A DNA stretch of 64,000 nt, taken from assembly GCF_001039355.2 (NCBI RefSeq), contig NW_019775181.1, positions 84,408-148,407 on the forward strand. The letters are read 5' to 3'. Shown one piece after another: positions 12,080 to 22,400 of this stretch. Numbering within the stretch: the first letter of the stretch is position 1; each line of letters begins with the position of its first letter. The stretch is from Lingula anatina. Its lineage: Eukaryota; Brachiopoda; Lingulata; Lingulida; Lingulidae. Both the position numbers and the translations under genes were made by a program. The notes under the pieces are model-generated. The model did no database searches. It had not been told where the DNA came from and was given only the letters and a program-made list of their open reading frames with translations.

Positions 12080-14343
12080 ATGGCTGCGCCCACGTCGTAT
12101 CATGCTTTAGGGCAAAATGCAAATATACTGAGGTTTATATGGAGGGTAAGGAAAACAAAAATGTGAACTCTATAACAACACGTAGAATCTCTCTATGTGT
12201 ATGTCATTGGCAAAAGTCAGTTTTCTCAATATGTCCAATGAAACAACAACTACACTCCCCCCCCCCCCAACTCACTCACGGGAGCTTACTCACCTCNTGC
12301 ATGTGAACGAAGCCTTACTCACTTCTGTACTCGTTTTAAGGTTCATATTCCTAGTTTTGGTTATAAGACATGTCTTGACAGACACCAGGATTTATTTTTA
12401 CAAAATTCAATTTCAAAGACATCACTATATAAATATGAAATGGCTTATTTTATTGGAAACTAGGAATATTAATTGAATATAATTTATCACTCAGCTTTTT
12501 AAATTATAGATAAATATGTCTTGGAATTTATTTTGTGTCCTTTACAATTTCAGAAAGGGTTTTTGTCCTCAATGAGAACAGAACACTGTCTTGTCACGCC
12601 ATTCTTTACTTGTAACCGATGCCACGCTAAACGTATAGGGTCGTCTCCAGAAGCAAGTCTGCCATATTACACCAAACTTCCACAAACCCCTGGATCTCAA
12701 GATCACAGCATGAAGTTAAGCAATGTCAGGACTAGTGCATCTTGTCAAGTAATTCACAGGGGCACACAGACAAACATAACCACTCCACACAGGCCTCTGC
12801 AGACTGTGCTATTAAAGAGGCCCCATGAGGGGGTCAGCAGTACTGTGAACCGAGTTCAACCCTTGCACACTCTGTCAACTCACACAAAGAGCCTCAGCTG
12901 GAAGAGCAGGTACTCAGTGAGCCACAGGAACCTGTTAGCTGGAGTGGCCTGTGAGGGAGTATGTTCACTAGGGAACCCTCTTCTGCCACACTCAGGAGGG
13001 GGAGTGAAACGTTTTATGGCAAAGTGGATGACAAGAGTGTACGACAGGGAGAGGAAGAAGGAGATTGTGTATCAGTATGCCTCTGCTGAACCAGCACGCT
13101 CCACCAGAGTGTATGTATGGGGATACGCAGGAGTAGGAGCCTTAGGTGAGGGCTGGGTCTCTTCTAGGGTTTAATTGGAGAGAAACTGGGGGTCTTAGAT
13201 GAGGGTTTGGGGAGAAACTGGGGGGGGGGGGGGAGGGGTCTTAGTTGAGGGTTTGGGGAGAAACACAGGAATGGGGGTCTTATATGAAGGTGAGGGTGGG
13301 GTATGAGTATGTGGTTAAACAAAACAGATGATGTTTTCAATATCTGCTTTATGTTGTAATTTAAACTTTTTGACATGTTGTTCAGAAACTTACCTACACT
13401 CTCTGCATTTTGTCTGTAACTTTGGTTTAATCAGTTTTTTTTCTTAGGTTTGCCAACCTTCCTGAGACTCAAGGGTAAAAAATACCCCAAGCTGGTCCAG
13501 AGTTTCCCCCACAGGTGACAAAATGCAGATAATATGTGTCATTTTAAGTGGCTTCATGATTATGTAAAAGATAAAATACAATAGTTATATATGCTATAAT
13601 TAAGGGGCAAAATGTCATTGTTCATTTTTTTTATGTGTTCTTCACAATAGCTGTTCAATAGCATTTATTACGAAAAATGTTTAAATTAAGTGAATAGACA
13701 AAATATCATTGTTTAACCAAGTAAAGATGACCCAAAATAATAGTAGCTTCTGTTACTAGTATTTGATTGGGTATTTCAACAATATATAAAGCTTTGTTTC
13801 CCCTGGCAGGTTTATGTTTCTCGAAACAAATAACTACCAGCCTATCAGCGCAGCTTGTGGCAACGGCTTCACTGTGTTTGTAGCTAAGAGGTCAGGTGAA
13901 GGTCACGTGATTTTGGGGACAGGCATCAACTCCGACTCACAGATTGGGTACCAGGAGGCTCCTAAGGGATCAGGTGGGTATATAACCCCACACTGCTTCA
14001 CAGTGTTAACCCCACACTGCTTCACAGTGTTAACCCCACACTGCTTCACAGTGTTTTCATGAGGCTCCTAAGGAATCGGGTAGGTATATGACCCCACACT
14101 GCTTCACAGTGTTTTCATGAGGCTCCTAAGGAATCGGGTAGGTATATAACCCCACACTGCTTCACAGTGTTAACCCCACACTGCTTCACAGTGTTAACCC
14201 CACACTGCTTCACAGTGTTTTCATGAGGCTCCTAAGGAATCGGGTAGGTATATAACCCCACACTGCTTCACAGTGTTTTCATGAGGCCCATAGTTGTTAA
14301 ATGCTGATTTATATCCCACCTCGGTTTTTTTTTTTGTTTGTTT

Positions 14344-14399
<56 letters not shown>

Positions 14400-16123
14400 C
14401 AGGTAAACTACAGAAATTACTCTTCCAGTAAAACACTCACGAAAATATCAACGTACTGTCAATTATTCATTACAGGGAGGTTCCTAGACTACCTGATAGA
14501 GCCTGCACCCATTCTGTTACCATTTCAATTCCCAGAGAAAACCAAAATTACCCATGTGGCATGTGGGAGGGCACACACTGTGGTTGCCACGGATACAGAG
14601 GGAGGTAAATCAGATAATTGGTTGCTATGGTTTTAAAAGGCTTGTTTGACGTGGGCATTTCTATGGAAAGTTGAAACAGGTTTTTTAAATCTCACTTTAA
14701 ATCTTGAGATTCCCTATTAAATCAGTTGAATTACTTCTTCTTCCAGTGTTCACTTTGGGCAACAACAGCTGTGGGCAGTGTGGAAGGAAAATTGTGGAAG
14801 GGGAAGAGTATAGGTGAGTAGATATCATTAGAAATAAGTAAAAAATTGTGGGAAAAGGGGAAGGTGTTAGCGATTGGATGTGTTTGGGTGAGTATAGATA
14901 ATAATTATGATCATAAAACAGTTGTGCAAAATGTGGCAGTGTAAGATGTGATGGAAGTTGCTAGATCTATTATTTATGTTCAGATAAGTTTGATTTGTAT
15001 GTCGACAAGTATATTGATATACATTATTTGTATTAATTTGTCATGTCTTTGCTGTCAACCTTTTGATTTGAAACTCCTAAAACTAAGTTGATGTTGGTTC
15101 ATTTGATAAGCCAGTCAAAGTCCATGTGTAAAGCATCATAACATTTTTTCTGAGAACAGTACTCTCTTCATTGTGTGTGTGAGGTTGAAGATAAAAATAA
15201 TAAAAGTATTTACTCAGTTTATTTTACCATTCCTTGCAGCCACAACCCATTAGTGAACAAAGTGCCATTTGATGAGGAAATCAGACAGGTGATCTGTGGC
15301 CAGGACCACACTGCAATACTCACCCAGAGTGGGCAGCTCTACACCTGTGGTCTGGGGGCAGATGGACAGACAGGTAGGTGTGTGTGGGTGGGGGGGGGGG
15401 GGCAGATGTACAGACAGGTAGGTGTGTGTGGTGGTGGTGGGGGGCAGATGTACAGACAGGTAGGTGTGTGGGGGGGGGGGTAGATTGACAGACAGGTAAG
15501 TGTGTGGGGGGGGGCGGGGAGGGGGGTAGATGGACAGATGGGTAGGTGTGGTGGCAGGTGGATAGACAGGTAGGTGGGGGGTTGTTAAATGGACAGATAG
15601 ACAGGTATGTTGTTTCTGGTTAATCCACCATCCAGTCATTTTCTAACCAGCTCCCAAATGTAAATACATTGCCGATCACATATACAAACTCTTTTAATTC
15701 TATTTAAACAAGTATTTATGCCTTGTAAAGATTTATTTCAAAGTCTCTCATAGAAGAGGACACCTGTGTTTTCTTCTCCAGGTCTTGGCCACCATGATTG
15801 TGCTGACAGTTTGACTCTGGTCCGGGGTGATCTACAGGGGGAGAAGATTGTCCACATCGCTGGACGCTCGGACACAATGTTGGCTGTGTCAGGTGAGAGA
15901 TCACACCTGAGGATGACAAAGTTCCGATGATGCAGTATTCGCACATATTTTAAGGCTGTTTGAAGTAGTTTTCAATGGACACTGCTTGAATCAAACCACC
16001 ATGTATTTTGAAAATGTTTGAAATAATATGTATTTGGATATGTGATTACATGTTTTAGAATATATTTGAATATCTGATAACATATATAACAGTTCTTGTA
16101 TCTTTAAAAAATGTGACCTTGTT

Positions 16124-16157
<34 letters not shown>

Positions 16158-18730
16158 AAGTCCTAGTTTTCAGTTAATATAGCTTTGTCTAAAGTAATAT
16201 GTCCCATATTTCAGTCAGGGGATGTATGTTGTGCTGTCTCTATATTCCAGACAAGGGAGAGGTGGTTTCAGTTAGTATACTATAACAATGTATAAAATAA
16301 TTATACTTATCCCATATTTCAGTCAGGGGATGTATGTTGTGCTGTCTCTATATTCCAGACAAGGGAGACATGTTTGGCTGGGGTAACAATGAGTACTATC
16401 AACTGGACTGTGTGGAGAAGGACCGGACGCAGGTCACCGAACCCAGACGTCTCCCGATCAGTGACAAGATTGGTAAAGTGACACAGGTGGCGGCCGGAGG
16501 CACAAACTGTGGGCTAGTCAATGGTCAGTCTAGGTGGTTTTGTATCAGTTATTTCATCTGTTAGGAAATGTCAAGTAGACTATCGTAAAAAAATTAAAGG
16601 CTTTTTGTTTTCTTACAAAGATTCTGTGGTTAAAGTAAAGTCGGCTACAATTTCAAAAATTAGATTTGTATCATGAAATTTTTATGTTATAATGATTCAT
16701 GCATATTTAAATGGATGTAGTCTTTGTATGGAGAAATTCTGGTTTAGAAAGTTTTGCCTATTAGAACGGATTACATGAGCTATCGATACTAACTGTGTAA
16801 CCTGTGATAAGTTGTATTTTCATTATGGTCTAGGTTTTACCTGATGGAGCGGAATCTAACAACATCCATTGTGATACTAAACTCTATAACCTGCTGCATT
16901 TTATTCTTATTCTGGTTTAAGATTTACTTGATGTAACAGATAACATCAGTTATATGATACTCACTCCAAAATCAGTTACATGTTGTATTCTCATTCTGCT
17001 TTAAGAATTCTCACCTGATAAAAGCAGCTTGCATCAGCCATGATACTAAGGCTCTATTCCCATAGATTTTAGATCGATCTATCCCCGCGGGGAGTCTCAC
17101 TAGATTACTTTCAGATAATCCGACTTAAATGTCCGCCCCGCCTACTACAAGCTGTAAGAGGGTAATTAACTTTCGTGTCCGCACGGCTGACAGCTATTTA
17201 GCGTGAACGCCCAGGGAGTTAGGTCGATCTAAAGTAGGTCGATCTAATCTATGGAAATGGGGTGTTATTCTGCCCATCTGGGATCCCTCCCATGTTGTTT
17301 ATAAATGTTTATATAGGTTTATACATGTTATGGTCCATTCTGCTGTAAGAATTATCAACTGACAGAGCAGGATCCCTATCATACTGTTTGTTTATATTTA
17401 TATATGTCATGTTGTAATCTCCCCCAGAGCGTGGAGAGGTCTATGTCTGGGGCTATGGTATCTTGGGAAAGGGACCAGCACTGGACCAGAGCCCAGTACC
17501 CACACGGATCCCTCCCATACTGTTTGGCAGAAATGACTTCACTCCGGACACCAAGGTGACCTCTCTGACCAGTGGTCTCAGCCAGTTTGCTGCTATTACT
17601 GGTAGGTGTAGAGTAAGCAGGGGTGAAAGTGTTCTGGAATATGCTGGATTTTCTGGGTTTTCAGTATTTATTTTGGTTGGTTCCACATGTTGTCTTAATC
17701 TGGTGAGTTTTTTTTTTTTTTTTCGGTGGGGGGGTTCTAGTCAAATTGTATTTTAAAAATAATGAAACTTCACAAGTGGGTCAAGAGAAGATTAAGTTAT
17801 CATTAGTTTAATTTCCCACTCAGTTTGTCTCTTAGCCTGAGGGTCCACACTTCAAAGATATTTTAAAATAACTGTAAGTTAAACTTGTGAAGAATCTTGT
17901 GTTTATACCTACTTATATTTGTCTGTTCTTACCATTTAAACTGTAAGTTAGGCTGTATTCCCAGAGCTTTTAGATCGATCTATCCCCGCGAGGAGTCTCA
18001 CTAGATTATTGTCAGATAATCCAGCTTAAATGTCCGTCCCGCCTACTACAAGCTGTAAGGGGGTAATTAACTTTCGTGTCCGCCCGGCTGACAGCTATTT
18101 AGCGTGAACCCCCAGGGAGTTAGGTCGATCTAAAGTAGATCGATCTAATCTCTGGAAATGGGGTCTTAGTTTTAAAGTGGCAGTTTCCTCCATTTCAGAC
18201 AGAGGAGACGTGTACATGTGGGGGAAGAACAAAACTGGCGCCCTGGGCCTCGGCACCAGAAAGGACCAATTTTTCCCTCTCAAGGTAATTCTTCCTCGTT
18301 CTTCTTTTCCCTTTCTTAATTCCATAATATGGAATCACAGAGGTGCTGTGCTGACAATCAGCACATGACACTTCTCCCTTTTTTTTTCGGTAGTTTGCCA
18401 GTGCCTGGATCTGGCAGAAGCTAAATGTCTGTCCATTCTTTAATGTTCTCTTCCAATAGTTTCTTTTGTCTACCTCATTTTGTATGGAATTTGTAAATAC
18501 AACCACCAAAATCCAAGAGTTTTGAAATTGGCTTTTATGAACTAAAGCTTGAGCAGAGAATTTGTAGGTCAGATTTATTACAACAGTTACAGTAACATTT
18601 TATATTTCCTCATTTCAGTAATGTGTTCTTAAAAGTTGTTTTATATCCCCAGGTTTCTCTTCCCTCCATGGCTGAGGCTGTTAGCTGTGGGGTGGACCAT
18701 GTGGTCTGCATTGGGAAGTCGTTTTGCTGA
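12080..18730 (+). CDS. RCC1L: RCC1-like G exchanging factor-like protein (12 exons)
   Basis: RCC1L (WBSCR16) is a mitochondrial inner-membrane seven-bladed beta-propeller protein needed for 16S rRNA pseudouridylation, mitoribosome assembly and OPA1-dependent fusion. Exons: 12080-12145, 12554-13145, 13448-13514, 13810-13973, 14476-14604, 14747-14813, 15240-15373, 15782-15892, 16359-16523, 17428-17601, 18199-18284 and 18653-18730; all phases agree, giving 610 residues. The start MAAPTSYHALGQNANILRF looks like a presequence. RCC1 blades are clear: VYVWGYAGVGALGLP, CGRAHTVVATD, LGNNSCGQCGRK, CGQDHTAIL, CGLGADGQTGLGHHD, FGWGNNEYYQL, VYVWGYGILGKGP, VYMWGKNKTGALGLG and terminal CGVDHVVCIGKSF. It is about 145 residues longer than human RCC1L because of the large second exon, which is low-complexity. 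Some introns contain copies of exon junctions (see findings). Confidence 0.96.
12297..12297. other. Single-N contig join in RCC1L intron 1
   Basis: One N after a C-run; an assembly join of unknown true size. Confidence 0.9.
13974..14290 (+). repeat. Intronic tandem array with copies of exon end and donor
   Basis: Composite repeat following RCC1L exon 13810-13973. One unit is ACCCCACACTGCTTCACAGTG. The other is GAGGCTCCTAAGGAATCG|GGTAGGTATAT, a copy of the exon end (GAGGCTCCTAAGGGATCAG|GTGGGTATAT). Three extra exon-end/donor copies have GT at 14080, 14138 and 14243. It ends in a ~57-base T run at 14341-14397. Confidence 0.9.
14331..14398. repeat. Poly(T) tract
   Basis: Long T homopolymer in RCC1L intron 4; its length is probably unreliable in the assembly. 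Confidence 0.95.
15374..15605 (+). repeat. Array of decoy 5' splice sites after RCC1L exon 7
   Basis: At least five degenerate copies of CAGATGGACAGACAG|GTAGGTGTGTG, the junction of exon 15240-15373 with its intron, separated by G-runs. Copies are near 15404, 15447, 15480, 15527 and 15555. Confidence 0.9.
16125..16156. repeat. (GT)n microsatellite
   Basis: Simple GT repeat in RCC1L intron 8. Confidence 0.95.
16203..16260 (+). repeat. 58-bp perfect duplicate of RCC1L acceptor and exon start
   Basis: Identical to 16311-16368, which holds the real acceptor (TATTCCAG|ACAAGGGAGA) of exon 16359-16523. The upstream copy therefore carries a second perfect acceptor at 16250. Using it would give D-K-G-E-V-V-S-V-S-I-L then a stop. 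Confidence 0.95.
16735..17420 (+). repeat. Degenerate ~70-90 bp intronic repeat, RCC1L intron 9
   Basis: Four to six diverged units of the type ATTCTGGTTTAAGA-TTACCTGATG...CAG..AACATCA...TGATACT, interrupted by a MITE at 17049-17265. The last units contain GGATCCCTCCCAT...GTTT, which resembles GGATCCCTCCCATACTGTTT inside the downstream exon 17428-17601. Confidence 0.65.
17049..17265 (+). mobile_element. GATCGATCTA-family MITE, copy 2
   Basis: Termini CTCTATTCCCATAGATTTTA and (reverse complement) ACACCCCATTTCCATAGATT, with GATCGATCTA inner repeats. Core: TTAAATGTCCG ... CTACAAGCTGTAAG ... GGGTAATTA. Inserted in RCC1L intron 9. Confidence 0.88.
17949..18168 (+). mobile_element. GATCGATCTA-family MITE, copy 3
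   Basis: Nearly identical in layout to the copy at 17049; flanked by TA on both sides (GTTA|GGCTG ... GGGTCT|TAG). It lies in RCC1L intron 10 and ends about 30 bases before the acceptor of exon 18199-18284. Confidence 0.88.
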
Positions 18731-19034
18731 AGTTTTATCAGTGGTCATCTTAAAACTGACCAGTAGTTGTAAAATATGTAGTGACCTCTGTTGTGACCAT
18801 GACTGTGGACTGAATTGAAAGAATACAGGTCTGGTACTACTTCTGTTTGAACTGGTACAATATTTACTTCTAGTTGTTCTCTGAATTTTGCTTATCAAGT
18901 TGAAGGAGGATTGTATTCTTTGTCAGAAACTGTCAACAGGCTTATTTAAATGATTAAGCTGTACAAGTCCAGAGTCTAACCCCAACCTCAACAAACAACT
19001 TAAAAATATGTTGCAAACAATGTGCAATAACTCT

Positions 19035-19040
19035 AATAAA
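19035..19040 (+). terminator. Poly(A) signal, RCC1L
   Basis: AATAAA about 300 bases after the stop codon; the EEF1D signal on the other strand lies at 19203-19208. Confidence 0.55.
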
Positions 19041-19202
19041 ATGTTGCAAATGGTTAATATACAATACACAAAGTAATTTGTAGCATTCAGTGACTGGAAA
19101 TAAAATGCTTTTACACATCTGAAATGATTTTATTTGATGATTTTTATGAACGTGTCAATAATAAAAATAAGAGTCCAGTATTTCAGTAAACACAAATTGA
19201 GA

Positions 19203-19208
19203 GTTTAT
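19203..19208 (-). terminator. Poly(A) signal, EEF1D
   Basis: Minus-strand AATAAA about 290 bases past the EEF1D stop. Confidence 0.5.
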
Positions 19209-19497
19209 TGACTTTCCATACTGCTCACTGCAGACAAGTGAAGTTGGCATAACAGCACAAGTTGACTTGAGTTAACTACAACACAACGTTGAATTACCTT
19301 CACAACTATGTACATCCTTTTCTCAAATTTATTCAAAGTAAGGATGGTATTAAGTACAGTTATTTCTTAATACTCTGTGACTGCGGGATCCCAGGTGGAG
19401 ATAAGGCTCTCAGCACTGCATTTTAATTTAAAGTCTACATTGGCATTGCCGAGTATTTGTTGGTTGTCGCAGATTTTTATTTCTGGAATTTCTGAAG

Positions 19498-22400
19498 TTA
19501 GACCTTGTTAAAGGCAACGATGTCTGTACTCTGGACCTGAAAAAGAAGCAGAAAAAAATCATTAAAATCCAAAATACACTCTCATAAAAACAAACAAAAA
19601 TTGTTAACTTTTACCTAAATGACCTTTGCCAAGTTATGAAGAAGATATTTATAATAGTCTTAGACTGCACCACTGTTAATGAGGGGGAAAATTAACACAT
19701 GTAAGCTTACAAAGTCTTCAAATTCACGAATTTGGTCTTCTAAATCTTCAGTGCTGACTTTATCATCTTCTATTACACACATAATCTGAAGTTTTTTGAT
19801 GCCATAACCAACTGGGACTAGCTTAGCTGAAAAGAAAAAGGTAAAATATACAGATATAACAGTTTAGGAAAAGGTTAATTTTTTTCTTCATGTAACCTTC
19901 AAACATTAACAGACAAGAAACAAGTTTTGTTATTATGATCCTCGTATCTGTTAAAGCTGACTTCACAGGACATGCACACTTGAATATAGAAATAAAAGTT
20001 AAAAGCAAGTTAAGTAGAACATATCAGCATGGGCGTCTGCAGGGGGGGGGGGGTAAATGGGGTCACTTGACCCCCCCCNAACTTACTGAATTTGTGATAT
20101 TCAATAACAAGGAAGCATATTTGGCAACAAAAGTGCTCAAACTCCTCTTTTTTTTTTACTGTCAAGCCATCTACCCCCTGCCATGTCCACATAAATCAAA
20201 CACTTTACACCCTTACTTTTAGATTTCTTAGCAGCATAAGCTTCCAGTCTCTCTTGTTTCAGCTTCTCTGCTGCTGCATCTTCGTCTTCATCACCAGATC
20301 CAAACAGCTCAAAATCATCATCATCGTCGTCATCATCATCTGCTGGAGCTGGCTTAGCGGGTGCTGGTTTAGCAGGTGCTGTCTTGGCCGGTGCTGCCCC
20401 CTTTCCACTCTCCAGGGCAGAGATTCTGGAGGTCAGTTTTGTGACCATGGCCTGGAGGTCCTGGGTCACTGGAATTCACAACACAGTGACCATTATGTGG
20501 ACGCTGACTGACGGATCTCAATTTACTCAAAATTCACATGCTTAGATCACAAAGCAATTCATGTAAGGACCTTGCACGGATTTTGCTAAGAATAACATTC
20601 GCCAGTCATCACTCTTCAAAATAGAACAAATCAATTTTTGGACTTCTGAAAAGCTCTTTTTTTACATGAAATTTATGAAACAAATAACTTTTTGGACTTT
20701 TGAAAAGCTGTCAGTTTTTTTACATGCAATTTAATGGAATCACCCTTTATTTAAAAAAAGATACCTTTCTCCAGATGTTCTATTCTACCCAGCATGGCCG
20801 AGTCTCCGCTTACAGCAGATCCCTGCAATATATAATATTATAAATATTATATAACATAAAATACACACAGACAGATTACAGCAGATCTCTGCAATACATA
20901 ATATATGCAGATTCCCCCCCCCCCCCCCCCCGAGTCCTTCAATATCCTGCAACTTATATTGTTAACAGGATTTGACAAATTTACTTTTTAACATGGTAAA
21001 AATTAAATAGGTATATTATATATCATATGTATAAATGAAATTTAAAGATTGCTAAAGAAGCTTTGGAGCACTTAACATCCTACGGCCTGATATTTAAGAA
21101 ACACAGGCAATTCAAAAATTTCAATGGTGCAAATGATCAATTAAAAATGACATGGATAAAGAAATATTGGCAATTCAAAAATTTCAATGGTGCAAATAAT
21201 CAATTAAAATGACATGGTTAACTCATTGTGATAATTCATTTAAATGCCTCATCCTCAAGACATCTGGATAAAAATATAAAATTATTAACTTCCACCTGTA
21301 CTTTCCTCATCATACATACATAACCCTTATCCAACTTGTTAGATCTCTCACATGCATCAAAGAAAAGGCCACGAACAAATAGCTCATTTCAACTTGGTGA
21401 TAAATTTATGAAGTCACAATAAACAAAAGAAAAAAAAAATGACGAAAACAAAATAAAAAAATTTTTCTCATGTAATAATTTGCCTGCCATTAGAGCATGC
21501 ATTACAAAATTATATGCACATTCTTACTGAAAGAATATGAATGCTAAGCACAAGACGTATTGGAAATAGTTCAGTTGAGCAATAATGTCATTACAGACAA
21601 AAAAAGCTTTTAAACTTTCAGAATACATGCAAAAAAGTATTAAAATTCCATTTTTCTTTCTGCAAATCATAAGTGGGATGAAACAACTATGTTTTATTCT
21701 TTTAAATTGATAACTTATTTCACTGTATCATATAAAAATGGGAAAAAATCAAATTTGTTCAAATCTTTTTAGTCCAATTATCCTGAGCATCTGAGTTTTT
21801 TTTTTTTTTTTTTTTTTTAATCTTGAAGTAGACTAAGAACATCTCCTAGGTTAATATTCAAATAATGATTTTTAAATATCCCTTGTCTCATACTTAAAAA
21901 AAAAACATAACACATCTGCTATCTTCAATTCTAATACACGAGACATCAAAATAAAAAGGACAAAGTACAATTAAGTCTAGGTAATAAATGAATAATGCTA
22001 AGCTAGGGGTTGGTAAGGCAGGAGAAAAATCAGGTAAGAGTCTTCCACTGAAATATATACAGATACATAAAATGCCAAGCTTATACCCCATTCCCATACC
22101 TAAATCGATCTAACAGAATTGATCCATCTCTGAGGGGTTTCTCACTAAATTGCAATCAACTTAAGAAGCTTAGATGTCTGTCACGCTTACCGAAGCTCCT
22201 AGGGGGTAATTTATTGTAATTTAGCAGCTTCAGTAGGCATGCTAGACATCAAAGCCACTTAAGCTGAAATCAATTTAGCGAGAAACCCCTTGGAGATGGA
22301 TTGATCCTGTTAAATCAATCTAGGTATGGGAATGGAGTCTTAGAAGCACAGGGTTGATCACTGAGAAAGATGCGAGTCACTGCCTTTTTTCTTTCCATGA

